Source of the DNA: GCA-001856825 sp038729485
Lineage (GTDB): Archaea > Thermoplasmatota > Thermoplasmata > Thermoplasmatales > GCA-001856825
NCBI GenBank assembly: GCA_038729485.1
Contig: JAVYRX010000005.1
Location: 1-64,000, forward strand
Length of the DNA stretch: 64,000 nucleotides
Direction of reading: 5' to 3'
Shown here: one piece after another, positions 43,424 through 52,446 of the stretch
How positions within the stretch are numbered: the first letter of the stretch is position 1
Layout of the letters: each line of letters opens with the position of its first letter
The notes under the pieces: model-generated
The model's database searches: none
What the model saw: only the letters and a program-made list of their open reading frames with translations
What the model was told of the DNA's origin: nothing
Program-made: the position numbers and the translations under genes

Positions 43424-44671
43424 TTGAACGTGGATCTCCTGGTCATAGGGGCTGGGCCTTCCGGAATAACCGCCTCCCTTGAAGCTGCTGAATTGGGCTT
43501 AACAGTAGCCTTGGCGGAAAGAAACCCGTACATAGGAGGCCGGGTAGTCCAGTTTTTCAAATATTTTCCAAAGCTGTGCCCGCCACAGTGTGGTCTTGAG
43601 ATATTCACTAAGAGAATGAAGGCTTTAGGCAACATAAAGCTCTTAACAAATGCATCCGTGAAGAGCATCGTAAGGGATGGAGAATATTTAGATGCTAGAG
43701 TTCTGGTTCATCCAAGATTTGTCAACGATAGATGTACGGCGTGTGGAAAGTGCGTTGATGTGTGTCCAGTAACGAGACCCGATAGCTTCAATCTTTCGTT
43801 GGGAAACACGAAAGCCATATACCTCCCAAATTCCTATGCATACCCGTTCATTTATTCTATAGACGATAAATACTGCAAGGGAAAGGAATGTTCAAAGTGC
43901 GTCGAGGCCTGTCCGTATGATGCCATTGACCTTGACGAAAGGGAAGAGGCAATAAAAATTGTATCTAAGTCCGTAGTTATAGCGACCGGTTGGGAACCAT
44001 ATGATGCAACAAAAATTTATGGTCTAGGGTTTGGAAAGTATCGTAACGTCATTACAAATTTAATGCTGGAAAGGATGGCGTCTCCTAATGGCCCAACCAG
44101 AGGGAAGATTGTTAGGTTGTCTGACGGAAAAGAGCCTAAGAGAATTGCGTTCGTTCAGTGTGCTGGGTCTAGGGACGAGAATAATCTTCCTTACTGTTCC
44201 CAGATATGCTGTTTAGCTTCTATGAAGGAAGCGCAGTATATTCGTAGCCAGTGTAAAGAGTCTGAAGTGGAAATATTCTACATAGACCTTAGAGCATATG
44301 GTCTTAATGAAAATTTCCTGAGAAAGATCGTATCTGACAATTCCATTAAATTGACTAGAGGCAAGGTAACCAGGATAGCTGAAAATGAAACAGAAAACCT
44401 CCTAGTTAGAGCAGAAGACACTATTACTGGTAAGAAAATAACCGAGGAATTTGATCTTGTCGTTCTAGCGACCGGTATGGAGCCGACAGCCAAAAAAGAA
44501 GGCATAGAAGGCGTTAGCTATGACGAGTGGGGGTTTGTCGTAGATCAAGATGGAATATTCGGTTCGGGTGTAGCGGGGAGGCCAATGGACGTCAAGCAGT
44601 CTAATGAAATGGCTACTGGAGTCGTATTAAAAGCCTTGCAGAAGGTCGCTGAGGTAAGGGGTAAGAAATGA
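43424..44671 (+). CDS. qmoA: QmoA: HdrA-like flavoprotein subunit
   Basis: Subunit of the quinone-interacting membrane-bound oxidoreductase that feeds electrons to AprBA. FAD motif GAGPSG at 9-14, KLCPPQCGLEIF, ferredoxin-like sites CTACGKCVDVCPV and CKGKECSKCVEACPYDAI, and FVQCAGSRDENNLPYCSQICC, the HdrA-type signature. 415 residues, the short form typical of QmoA. TTG start preceded by GGTGA. It overlaps qmoB by 4 bp. Confidence 0.92.
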   Translation: MNVDLLVIGAGPSGITASLEAAELGLTVALAERNPYIGGRVVQFFKYFPKLCPPQCGLEIFTKRMKALGNIKLLTNASVKSIVRDGEYLDARVLVHPRFVNDRCTACGKCVDVCPVTRPDSFNLSLGNTKAIYLPNSYAYPFIYSIDDKYCKGKECSKCVEACPYDAIDLDEREEAIKIVSKSVVIATGWEPYDATKIYGLGFGKYRNVITNLMLERMASPNGPTRGKIVRLSDGKEPKRIAFVQCAGSRDENNLPYCSQICCLASMKEAQYIRSQCKESEVEIFYIDLRAYGLNENFLRKIVSDNSIKLTRGKVTRIAENETENLLVRAEDTITGKKITEEFDLVVLATGMEPTAKKEGIEGVSYDEWGFVVDQDGIFGSGVAGRPMDVKQSNEMATGVVLKALQKVAEVRGKK

Positions 44672-46896
44672 AAGATGATGCAAGGGCATTCATATGTAAA
44701 GGGTGTGGCATTGGTGAAAGGTTGGACTTGGTAAAGTTGAAGGAGATAGCAGAAAAGGAATACTCTGCACAGACAGTGATCTGCGATCAACTTTGTAATG
44801 AATCTAGTGTGATCAGAGAGTGCTTGGCAAACGGAGCTAAAAAGGTGCTAATTGCGGCATGCACACAGCGTGAAAAAATACCAAATTTTCAATTTGAAAA
44901 TGCAATCATTGAAAGGGTTAATCTGAGGGAAGGCGTAGTCTGGTCTCATAAGGGCGAGGATGATCAGCAGGGAATGGCAGAGGATTATATAAGGATGGGA
45001 TTTGCCTCCCTCAAAAATAAATCTCCCCCCAATCAACTCGAATTGGCTCAGTCTAAAGACATTTTGGTCATAGGAGGAGGGATCACAGGCATCACAGCCG
45101 CGTCAGAAATTTCAATGGCTGGATATAATGCTTTCCTGGTGGAAAAAGAGGAGAAATTGGGTGGCAAATTGAACTTCTACGATAAAATACTCCCTATCCA
45201 TTTCCCGTATACTGATCTCATCGATGCTAAAAAATTCCTTGAAGAAAAGATGAAAGAGGTCAGCCAGCATAGCAATTTGAAAATATTGACGTCAAGCACA
45301 GTCACTAGCGTTACCGGTCAGCCTGGAGCTTTCTCTGTCGTTGTGAAGAACCCTAGTGGCGAGTTGAATCTTAATGTCGGAGCTATTGTTGTGGCGACAG
45401 GATGGAATCCATACGATGCTAAGAAGATTACAAAATTAAAATATGGTCAAAGTCCGCTAATCATGACAAACGTAGAAATAGAAAGATACCTCTGCAAGAA
45501 GAAGAGCGAGCTGAATTCGCAGGGATCTCCGAAATCGTTTGCTTTCGTTCTCTGTGCTGGTCAAAGGGACACAGAGAATATACCTTATTGTTCCTCTGTT
45601 TGCTGCCTCACTTCTTTGAAGGAAGCCCTCATGCTACGGAATAAGGTTAAGGAATCAAAGGTGTACATTTTTTACAAGGATATAAGGGCGCTTGGCATAT
45701 ATGAGGAGTTCTACAAAAAGGTGCAGAGGGATCCAAACATATTCCTTGCCAAAGCAAACGTAGAAGACATATCTTTTGAGGAAAATGAAAACAAGGTCAT
45801 TCTGACGGTTCGTGATACGACCCTCAATGTTGATTTGGATGTTAGGGTTGACAGGGCCGTTCTTGCGGTTGGAATTCTTTCATCCATGTTAGGTCTATAT
45901 AATGTGAAGGAAGAGCATCCAGATTCGGGGCCCTTGATTTACGATCATCTCAACCCGGTACCGCTAAGTGAAGGTAATAGTGCTTTAGGAGGAGAGAGAA
46001 TACTGAACTTGAAATATAGACAGGGACCAGAACTGCCAACACTTAGCGACGGGTTCCCTGATTCACATTACATCTGTTTCCCCTACGAGTCTAGGAGAAC
46101 TGGCATTTTCCCTGCAGGTACTGTTCGTTCTCCGTCTACGATTCTTGAATGCATGGAGGATGCAAGGGGTGCTGCATTGAAGGCGATAAAAACTGTGGAG
46201 CTTGCATTTAAGGGGGAGATAGTAGAACCTCCACGGGTCCTGGAAGCAGATCACATAACGATATCTCTTCAGAGATGCACACAATGTAGAAGATGTACGG
46301 AAGAATGCCCATTTGGCGCTCTCGACGAGGACGATAAGACATATCCACTCTATAATCCGTTGAGGTGTCGAGATTGCGGAATATGCATGGGAGCGTGTCC
46401 TGTACAGGCGATATCATTCAATCTGTATTCCGTAGAGCAAATGCATAGCATGATAAAATCAATAAAAACCCCGGAAAAAGAAGACAAATTAAGGATACTT
46501 GTATTTGCTTGCGAAAATGACGCTTATCCTGCACTAGATATAGCCGCGCAGAATGGCATAAAATATTCAGACGAAGTCAGGATCATTCCCGTAAGATGTC
46601 TTGGTTCTGTTAATTCAGTCCTTATAGCGGACGCACTTTCTGCAGGGATCGACGGGATCCTCATGTTAGGCTGCAAATATGGCAAGGATTACCAATGTCA
46701 CTTCATAAGGGGCTCGGAACTCGCAAGCCTTCGCCTTGAAGGTCTCAAGGGTACGTTCGAAAATCTAGCTCTTGAGCCAGAACGTCTCAGTCTTCAACAA
46801 ATTGAACTTTCCGACTGGAACAAGCTGTCAGGTGTCATAGATCAATTCGTCGGAACCGTAAGAACATTTGGACCAAATCCATATAGGGGGTTCTGA
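44668..46896 (+). CDS. qmoB: QmoB: HdrA-like flavoprotein with MvhD domain
   Basis: Second flavoprotein of the Qmo complex, 742 residues. The N-terminal part (about 1-120) has ICKGCGIGERLD and ACTQREK; the FAD-binding VIGGGITGITAASEI begins near 130; the HdrA signature VLCAGQRDTENIPYCSSVCC follows. Ferredoxin sites are CTQCRRCTEECPFGAL and CRDCGICMGACPVQAI. The C-terminal 120 residues are an MvhD domain (FACENDAYPALDIA, PVRCLGSV, GILMLGCKYGKDYQCHF). This layout is the QmoB layout. ATGA overlap with qmoA; 1 bp from the qmoC ATG. Confidence 0.92.
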   Translation: MKDDARAFICKGCGIGERLDLVKLKEIAEKEYSAQTVICDQLCNESSVIRECLANGAKKVLIAACTQREKIPNFQFENAIIERVNLREGVVWSHKGEDDQQGMAEDYIRMGFASLKNKSPPNQLELAQSKDILVIGGGITGITAASEISMAGYNAFLVEKEEKLGGKLNFYDKILPIHFPYTDLIDAKKFLEEKMKEVSQHSNLKILTSSTVTSVTGQPGAFSVVVKNPSGELNLNVGAIVVATGWNPYDAKKITKLKYGQSPLIMTNVEIERYLCKKKSELNSQGSPKSFAFVLCAGQRDTENIPYCSSVCCLTSLKEALMLRNKVKESKVYIFYKDIRALGIYEEFYKKVQRDPNIFLAKANVEDISFEENENKVILTVRDTTLNVDLDVRVDRAVLAVGILSSMLGLYNVKEEHPDSGPLIYDHLNPVPLSEGNSALGGERILNLKYRQGPELPTLSDGFPDSHYICFPYESRRTGIFPAGTVRSPSTILECMEDARGAALKAIKTVELAFKGEIVEPPRVLEADHITISLQRCTQCRRCTEECPFGALDEDDKTYPLYNPLRCRDCGICMGACPVQAISFNLYSVEQMHSMIKSIKTPEKEDKLRILVFACENDAYPALDIAAQNGIKYSDEVRIIPVRCLGSVNSVLIADALSAGIDGILMLGCKYGKDYQCHFIRGSELASLRLEGLKGTFENLALEPERLSLQQIELSDWNKLSGVIDQFVGTVRTFGPNPYRGF

Positions 46897-46897
46897 G

Positions 46898-48022
46898 ATG
46901 TCTGTAAGCAATGTAAGGGGAAATAGACCGAGACTGGACGATTCATTCGTAAGGGATGTCATCAGGTTCGGGGGTTCGGATCTAAAGATATGCATGCAAT
47001 GCTCTGTATGCACTGTTGCCTGTCCGCTTAGCCCAGATCTGAATCCATTCCCTAGGAAGGAAATGATATGGTCCCAGTGGGGGTTGAAAGATAAACTTCT
47101 GAAAGACGCAGACATTTGGATGTGTCACGAATGCGGCGATTGCTCAAAGGAATGCCCGAGAAACGCGAAGCCAGGCACTGTGATGACTGCACTTAGGACG
47201 GTGGCGGTCTCTCATTACTCATGGCCAAGATTTATGGGAAAAGCTTTCAGGGAAAAATGGTTCCTCCCATTATTCACCATAATTCCGATAGCTCTTTTCT
47301 TCCTTGTTTACTTTCTCTTTGGCCTATCAATACCTGCTACTGGGCCGGTTTATTTTTCTTCTTTTATCCCTTTTAATCTGGTGGATGAAGCTGGCATTAT
47401 TGTTGGTATATTCGCAATATTCTCTCTCAGCTACGGCTCGTGGAGGTACTACAAAGGGATCAGTGAGGAGAAAAAGGGGGAACTTTCCTTTTTGAGGTCA
47501 GCGCTAATCACGCTCAAAATATTCCTGTTGCATTCAAATTTCAGCAAATGCGTATCAAACCACAAGAGGTACTATTCTCATTTCCTAATATTCTATGGTT
47601 TCTTAGTCCTTCTTTTGGCGACATTTATCGGTGCACTCGAGATTCATCTATTTGGCTTTTCTCACCTTTTGATCGGAGAACCTCAGAACATAATTGGAAA
47701 CGTAGGTTTAATAGTGATATTCCCTGGGATAGTGATTGCGTTGTTAAATAGATCCTCCAAGAAAGTTCCAAAGAAGGAGACATATTTCGATTGGTACTTC
47801 CTTGTTTTGCTTTCTCTCGTCGTCATTACGGGCTTTACTATCGAAATACTTAGGCTGATTGACAGCATTAGCGCATATTACGTTTACGCGTCTCATTTGG
47901 TATTCGTCTTCATGCTTATTGCATACGCACCCTACTCAAAATTGGCCCACGTTTTTTACAGGTTCTTTGCCCTAACCTACCTCACATCTATAGGCAGGAA
48001 TCCAACTGAGGCGTTGCCATAA
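46898..48022 (+). CDS. qmoC: QmoC: HdrC/HdrE-like membrane subunit with cytochrome b domain
   Basis: Fusion of an HdrC-like ferredoxin domain (C32-x2-C35-x2-C38-x3-C42 and C76-x2-C79-x2-C82-x3-C86) with a membrane cytochrome b domain of about six helices (from residue 112 on), with His residues such as SNHKRYYSHFLIFYG and YVYASHLVFVF suitable for heme b. It oxidises menaquinol and delivers electrons to QmoAB and AprBA. ATG 46898, preceded by AGGGGG, is preferred to the TTG at 46868 inside qmoB. 374 residues. A T run follows the stop. Confidence 0.92.
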   Translation: MSVSNVRGNRPRLDDSFVRDVIRFGGSDLKICMQCSVCTVACPLSPDLNPFPRKEMIWSQWGLKDKLLKDADIWMCHECGDCSKECPRNAKPGTVMTALRTVAVSHYSWPRFMGKAFREKWFLPLFTIIPIALFFLVYFLFGLSIPATGPVYFSSFIPFNLVDEAGIIVGIFAIFSLSYGSWRYYKGISEEKKGELSFLRSALITLKIFLLHSNFSKCVSNHKRYYSHFLIFYGFLVLLLATFIGALEIHLFGFSHLLIGEPQNIIGNVGLIVIFPGIVIALLNRSSKKVPKKETYFDWYFLVLLSLVVITGFTIEILRLIDSISAYYVYASHLVFVFMLIAYAPYSKLAHVFYRFFALTYLTSIGRNPTEALP

Positions 48023-48031
48023 TTTTTTAAT

Positions 48032-48589
48032 TTATTTCCTTAGAATTGCAGCAAGTATCTCTTTGGAAGCTTCATTTGCCATTCCTGTTCTATTTTTCAC
48101 GATCATGAATGGGCATCCAGACATTGCTGAGTATGAAACTCCGTACATCCTGTTTATTTCTAAATGCGCTTGTATGTCGTCCTCAGAATCGCTGTCTCTG
48201 GATCTAGTAGAATCATTGGCTCTCCTGAGAAATATATCGTGCGGATCAGCTTCCAAGGAGACTATCAAATCAGGTTTCAATATTTCCAGAATATGCCAAG
48301 GGATGCCGGGAAGGAATCCGCTAGTAGTTTTTATTGAAAGATGCGTATCTATGATGACAGATTTTTTCTTAGAAAAGTAATCCGCAGCACCCTTTTGAAT
48401 CTCAAGCTGAAGTTTAGGCGGCATCTTTCTCATCTCGTCCCTATCATTTACGTAGCCCTTCGAGACGGCCTGCTTGAGCATAATGTCTCCAAAATTCTCA
48501 ACCGTCAATCCCGCATTTACCAGATTTCCCAGGACAGTCGTCTTTCCAACCCCTGGAATCCCGCCTATGACAACCTTCGTACTAACCAC
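48032..48589 (-). CDS. adkA: Adenylate kinase, archaeal AdkA type
   Basis: Interconverts ATP + AMP and 2 ADP. P-loop GGIPGVGKTTVL, then FGDIMLKQA, RKMPPKLQLEIQKGAADYF, VIIDTHLSIKTTSGFLPG and LRRANDSTRSRDSDSEDDI match archaeal AdkA. The frame is open from 48679, but 30 extra residues before the P-loop strand are not family-like and a TATA-like ATATATATTG covers that upstream ATG, so I choose GTG 48589 (185 residues). APS-based sulfate activation produces AMP, which such a kinase recycles; the gene is convergent with qmoC. Confidence 0.88.
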   Translation of the reverse strand: MVSTKVVIGGIPGVGKTTVLGNLVNAGLTVENFGDIMLKQAVSKGYVNDRDEMRKMPPKLQLEIQKGAADYFSKKKSVIIDTHLSIKTTSGFLPGIPWHILEILKPDLIVSLEADPHDIFLRRANDSTRSRDSDSEDDIQAHLEINRMYGVSYSAMSGCPFMIVKNRTGMANEASKEILAAILRK

Positions 48590-48762
48590 CTTACGCGTTG
48601 CTTGATGTTGAGGACTTCCACAGGTACGTTTATTGCAGTGGATCCCTTCAAGCAAGACGTTTTTGATTGTGGATTGCAATATATATGTTGAACCTCATCG
48701 ATAAGGGAAACTGAACTGTCAGTAACCTCGAAATGAAATTATAGTTGCTTTGTCCCTAATTC

Positions 48763-49149
48763 TTAGACCAATAGCTGTTGCAGTTTATTTATTAATCCTT
48801 TTTCAACGTGTATTGACCAAAGGGTTTCAGGTACGTCAACGGCGAGAAAGAGTTCTGAAAGAAGTATGGCCTCTATTGCCATGACGGCGAGATTCTGAAC
48901 AAACTTTCCTACGCCGATTCTTACGGTAAAGTCATCAGGCTCTCCAGAAATTAATATCGTGAAGGCCCTTTCCGCAGTAATTATGTCCCTCAATATTCCA
49001 GCTTTTTGGGCCTGTATCACGAAACTTCCAGGCATCTGTTTTGTCTGAACCTTATAACCTTCGTCCTCTAGCGTCTTCGCAAAAGTTGATCCTAGATCAT
49101 TTATGTCCCTGTTTTTTCCTTGAAATCTTAAGGTTTTCTCCGCAACCAT
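48763..49149 (-). CDS. Conserved-looking hypothetical protein (128 aa)
   Basis: Alpha/beta protein with no signal or membrane segment. Phrases such as GSFVIQAQKAGILRDIITAERAFTILISGEPDDFTVRIGVGKF resemble a small domain I have seen in bacterial and archaeal proteins of unknown function, but I cannot name the family. It lies between adkA and gdhA, both also on the minus strand, with spacing that suggests its own promoter. ATG start. Confidence 0.65.
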   Translation of the reverse strand: MVAEKTLRFQGKNRDINDLGSTFAKTLEDEGYKVQTKQMPGSFVIQAQKAGILRDIITAERAFTILISGEPDDFTVRIGVGKFVQNLAVMAIEAILLSELFLAVDVPETLWSIHVEKGLINKLQQLLV

Positions 49150-49278
49150 TTTGAATGCAACGAAAATTCGAATTAAATGTTTTCGGAAATTTTATCGAAA
49201 AATCAATCGTTTCCCACAGGAAGGATGCTTGTAGCCCAAGACAATGCCTAAAATAAAAAAAAGGAATGGAGGTCTGGT

Positions 49279-50556
49279 TTAATACCAGCCTCTCACTTTC
49301 ATTGCCTTTGAAACCCTATCTACTGCCAGGATGTATGCTGCCATCCTAGGATTTGTATTGTATTTTCCCATAGTTTCAACAGTGTCATGGAAGCTCTTGG
49401 ATATTTTCTTGTCAAGCCTCTGATACACTTCGTCTATGTCCCAGTAGTAGCCCCCTATGTTCTGAACCCATTCAAAGTATGACACTATTACCCCGCCAGA
49501 GTTAGCAAGAAAGTCAGGGACGTCGAAAACCTTGTTCTTTACCAATATGTCGTCTGCGTCCGGAGTAGTTGGTCCGTTCGCCAGTTCAAGAACAATTTTC
49601 GCCTTAACGCTGGACGCATTTTTACTCGTTATCTGATTTTCCAGTGCAGCGGGTATCAAAACATCTACGTCTAGCTTCAGAAGTTCCTCGTTGGAAATGT
49701 CCTTAGCTCCCTTGAGGCCTACAACGCTTCCCGTTTTCATCTTGTGCTCTTTTACCTCGTCGAAGCTTAATCCTTCCTTCTTATATATGCCCCCTTTGCT
49801 GTCGGAAACTGCTACGACTTTCGAATGGAACATCTCTGTTACAAGTTTGTGAGCAAATTCCCCTGCATTACCAAATCCCTGTATTGCTACTGTAGCTCTT
49901 GAAAGATCTATTTTAAGGTGCTTAGCCGCCTCTCTCAGTACGTACATGCCTCCCTTTGCGGTGGCATCTCCCCTGCCAAGAGAGCCGCCGATTTCAAGGG
50001 GCTTGCCAGTAATCATACCCGGCTCATTGTGCCCTATCATCGTAGAATATTCATCCATCATCCAGGCCATTATCTGAGGCGTGGTGTAAACATCAGGCGC
50101 CGGAATATCTATCTCAGGTCCAACGTACTCTCCTATCGCCCTAACATACCCCCTTGACAGTCGCTCCAGTTCACCTGCGCTCATTGACTTTGGATCGCAG
50201 ATAATGCCTCCCTTCGCCCCGCCGTAAGGGATGTCCGCCAGAGATGTTTTCCATGTCATCCAGGCAGCCAGCGCCTTTACTGTTGAAAGACTTTCCTGGG
50301 GATGGAATCTGATTCCACCCTTTGTAGGTCCCCTTGCCCAGTTGTAGTGGACCCTGAATCCAGTGAAGACTTTTGTAGATCCATTATCCATCTTCACGGG
50401 AATCTGAACCTGAAGAATGCTTTGCGGCTCCCTCAAAATCGCGTGAGCCTGCGGGTCTAGGTTCATTATTTTGGCAGCTTCATCCAATTGTTTCTGCGCA
50501 ATCTTAAATGGGTCTAGTTCTTCATTCTTACTTTCATTCTTTGGTTGTTGCATCAT
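49279..50556 (-). CDS. gdhA: Glutamate dehydrogenase
   Basis: NAD(P)-dependent oxidative deamination of glutamate to 2-oxoglutarate, or the reverse. Conserved GGIRFHP, MTWKTSLADIPYGGAKGGI (catalytic lysines), DIPAPDVYT, the Rossmann VAIQGFGNAG and ANGPTTPDAD are all present. From ATG 50556, which follows a GGTGA Shine-Dalgarno, it has 425 residues. The frame also extends to 50598. It links amino acid catabolism to the TCA cycle, consistent with peptidases and succinyl-CoA synthetase nearby. Confidence 0.95.
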   Translation of the reverse strand: MMQQPKNESKNEELDPFKIAQKQLDEAAKIMNLDPQAHAILREPQSILQVQIPVKMDNGSTKVFTGFRVHYNWARGPTKGGIRFHPQESLSTVKALAAWMTWKTSLADIPYGGAKGGIICDPKSMSAGELERLSRGYVRAIGEYVGPEIDIPAPDVYTTPQIMAWMMDEYSTMIGHNEPGMITGKPLEIGGSLGRGDATAKGGMYVLREAAKHLKIDLSRATVAIQGFGNAGEFAHKLVTEMFHSKVVAVSDSKGGIYKKEGLSFDEVKEHKMKTGSVVGLKGAKDISNEELLKLDVDVLIPAALENQITSKNASSVKAKIVLELANGPTTPDADDILVKNKVFDVPDFLANSGGVIVSYFEWVQNIGGYYWDIDEVYQRLDKKISKSFHDTVETMGKYNTNPRMAAYILAVDRVSKAMKVRGWY

Positions 50557-50679
50557 GATTTCACCCAGAATGCAGGTCGACATTGCTTTGTAATTCATAA
50601 AGGTTGTCCATAAACCCGAATTCCAAAAAAACTTATTCCGGATTCACAAAAGTTATTTCACACTTCAACATAAAGAGTT

Positions 50680-51513
50680 ATGAAGCCTGAGCTGTGGTTT
50701 TCGGAGTTGCAAAACGAAGACACAAAATTCAGCGTGCGAATAAGATCGCACCTTTTTTCTAAAGAATCGAAATATCAGAGAATCGATGTCTTTGAAACGG
50801 ATTTCTTCGGTAAGGTACTCACGCTCGACGGTTGCTTTATGATTACGGAGAAAGACGAGTTCATGTATCAGGAGATGATATCGCATCCGGCAATGATGTC
50901 CCACAAGGACCCAAGGGACGTTCTTATCATAGGCGGTGGGGATGGCGGAGTGGCAAGGGAAGTATTGAAATATCCTGTGAAAAGCCTGCACTTAGTCGAA
51001 ATAGACGAGGATGTCATTTCTGCATCCAAAGTTCATCTGCCAGAAATAGCGTCATCCTTTGAAGATAAGAGGGTCAAGGTTTTCAACCAGGATGCTTTTG
51101 AATTCGTTGACTCCGCTGGAAAGTATGATGTTATAATAGTAGATTCGACAGATCCTATTGGTTTCGCCGCATCCCTCTTCTCTTCCGTATTTTATATGAA
51201 GGCAAGGAACATTCTGAGAGAAGATGGGATAATAGTTACCCAAAGCGGATCGCCATTCATGAACCCGAGCCATATACAAAAAGCATTCAAGGGTTTATCT
51301 GAACACTTCAAATTTGTGAAGCCATACCTGTCGTTCGTTCCTTCTTATCCTTCTGGAATGTGGTCGTACATCATCGCGTCAAATAGTGAAATATCAATGC
51401 GCAGAAAATTCACAGGTCAATATATGAACGAGGAGATATACAAGTCTCTGTTTAATCTTCCAGAATTCGTTAAGAAGATAATTTACGAAAAAGATGGGGC
51501 TACTTTATCCTGA
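50680..51513 (+). CDS. speE: Spermidine synthase (polyamine aminopropyltransferase)
   Basis: Transfers an aminopropyl group from decarboxylated SAM to a polyamine acceptor. GGGDGG at 85-90 (LIIGGGDGGVAREVL), the acidic VEIDEDVI, FNQDAFEF, and the catalytic VDSTDPIG are typical. 277 residues, normal length. Divergent from gdhA across roughly 120 bp. It overlaps the convergent small membrane protein by 14 bp. Acceptor specificity (putrescine, agmatine or other) is not readable. Confidence 0.92.
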   Translation: MKPELWFSELQNEDTKFSVRIRSHLFSKESKYQRIDVFETDFFGKVLTLDGCFMITEKDEFMYQEMISHPAMMSHKDPRDVLIIGGGDGGVAREVLKYPVKSLHLVEIDEDVISASKVHLPEIASSFEDKRVKVFNQDAFEFVDSAGKYDVIIVDSTDPIGFAASLFSSVFYMKARNILREDGIIVTQSGSPFMNPSHIQKAFKGLSEHFKFVKPYLSFVPSYPSGMWSYIIASNSEISMRRKFTGQYMNEEIYKSLFNLPEFVKKIIYEKDGATLS

Positions 51514-51877
51514 ATTGCTCCTTCTTTTCTCGTAATCTCTTGGTGAACGATGGCCCCAGTTTCGCCGCTATACTTTCCAAATCTTTAGAGTTCTTCACTA
51601 TTACGGCCTTGCTGTCCGAGGCGATAAGTTCCTCGAATCTCCTTCTGTACCACACTGTGGAAACGAAAAGGTACAGAAAGTAGAGCAGGACTACTAGCGA
51701 TAGCGCAAATATGTAGTATGACCATCCGCTAGCAGAATCAAGCAGTGCTTGAAACGTTAGAGGCAGAATACCCAGGTCAAAGAAATAAATGACGGTAATT
51801 ATGAAAAAGAAAAGAGACACAGCTATGAGAACCAAAGAAACTGGAATTTTGAATTCCTTGTATTTTCCTTTTTCCAC
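51500..51877 (-). CDS. Small two-helix membrane protein (possibly DUF3198)
   Basis: 125 residues with a first hydrophobic helix at about 13-33 and a second at about 53-74, a basic loop YRRRFEEL and a soluble helical C-terminus (about 80-125, KDLESIAAKLGPSFTKRLREKK). It resembles the DUF3198 family known from Thermoplasma, but that link is from memory. It lies 20 bp downstream of the XTP pyrophosphatase gene and is likely the last gene of the kae1-bud32 operon. Confidence 0.6.
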   Translation of the reverse strand: MEKGKYKEFKIPVSLVLIAVSLFFFIITVIYFFDLGILPLTFQALLDSASGWSYYIFALSLVVLLYFLYLFVSTVWYRRRFEELIASDSKAVIVKNSKDLESIAAKLGPSFTKRLREKKEQFRIK

Positions 51878-51897
51878 AAGACCCGGATTTTGAATTC

Positions 51898-52446
51898 CTA
51901 TTTGTCCTTTTTCTTGAGAAAATTAACAAAAAGGGTAGCTGCAAGGAACCTATGGGATATTGAATTCTTTTCTTCTACTGACATTTCCGCGTAAGTCTTC
52001 TCACTTCCCTCAGGTATGAAAATGGGATCAAAGCCGAATCCGTTGGTACCTTTTCCGCTTTCAGATATTCGTCCCTTTCTTACTCCGAGAAATGTATTTA
52101 TCTTCCCGTCGTAGTATGCTATGCAGGTCATGAATTCTGCTGTTCTGTCCCTATTACCATCCATTAGTTTGATTATGCCGTCATTCCCAATAGTCTTGAA
52201 GGCGTATGATGAGTATACTCCTGGAAAACCGTTTAGCGTGTCTATAAATAACCCGGAATCGTCGATGAAGAAATCCTCTTTTATAAAGCCAGTTAGATAA
52301 CACAAAGATCTCTTTGCGACCTCTTCTATTGAACTCAACTGTTCCTCTGGATAGCTCATCAATTTTAATTCCAGATTTAAACCGTTTTCTTTGAATATGG
52401 CTGCATATTCCATATATTTTCCCTTGTTGGACGTGACTAACATCAT
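51898..52446 (-). CDS. XTP/dITP pyrophosphatase (RdgB/HAM1)
   Basis: House-cleaning nucleotidase hydrolysing non-canonical purine triphosphates to monophosphates. Start VTSNKGKYMEYAAIF, then FFIDDSGLFIDTLNGFPGVYSS (metal-binding DDSG), KGRISESGKGTNGFGFDPIF and a final SHRFLAA match the Ham1 family. 182 residues. Its start overlaps the end of kae1-bud32 by 4 bp, an arrangement also seen in other archaea. Confidence 0.93.
   Translation of the reverse strand: MMLVTSNKGKYMEYAAIFKENGLNLELKLMSYPEEQLSSIEEVAKRSLCYLTGFIKEDFFIDDSGLFIDTLNGFPGVYSSYAFKTIGNDGIIKLMDGNRDRTAEFMTCIAYYDGKINTFLGVRKGRISESGKGTNGFGFDPIFIPEGSEKTYAEMSVEEKNSISHRFLAATLFVNFLKKKDK

Noticed and set aside
43424..48022. Methanogen-type heterodisulfide reductase HdrABC
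   Set aside because: The third gene fuses HdrC-like and membrane cytochrome parts, there is no hdrB with CCG domains next to them, and aprBA precedes the row; this is Qmo.
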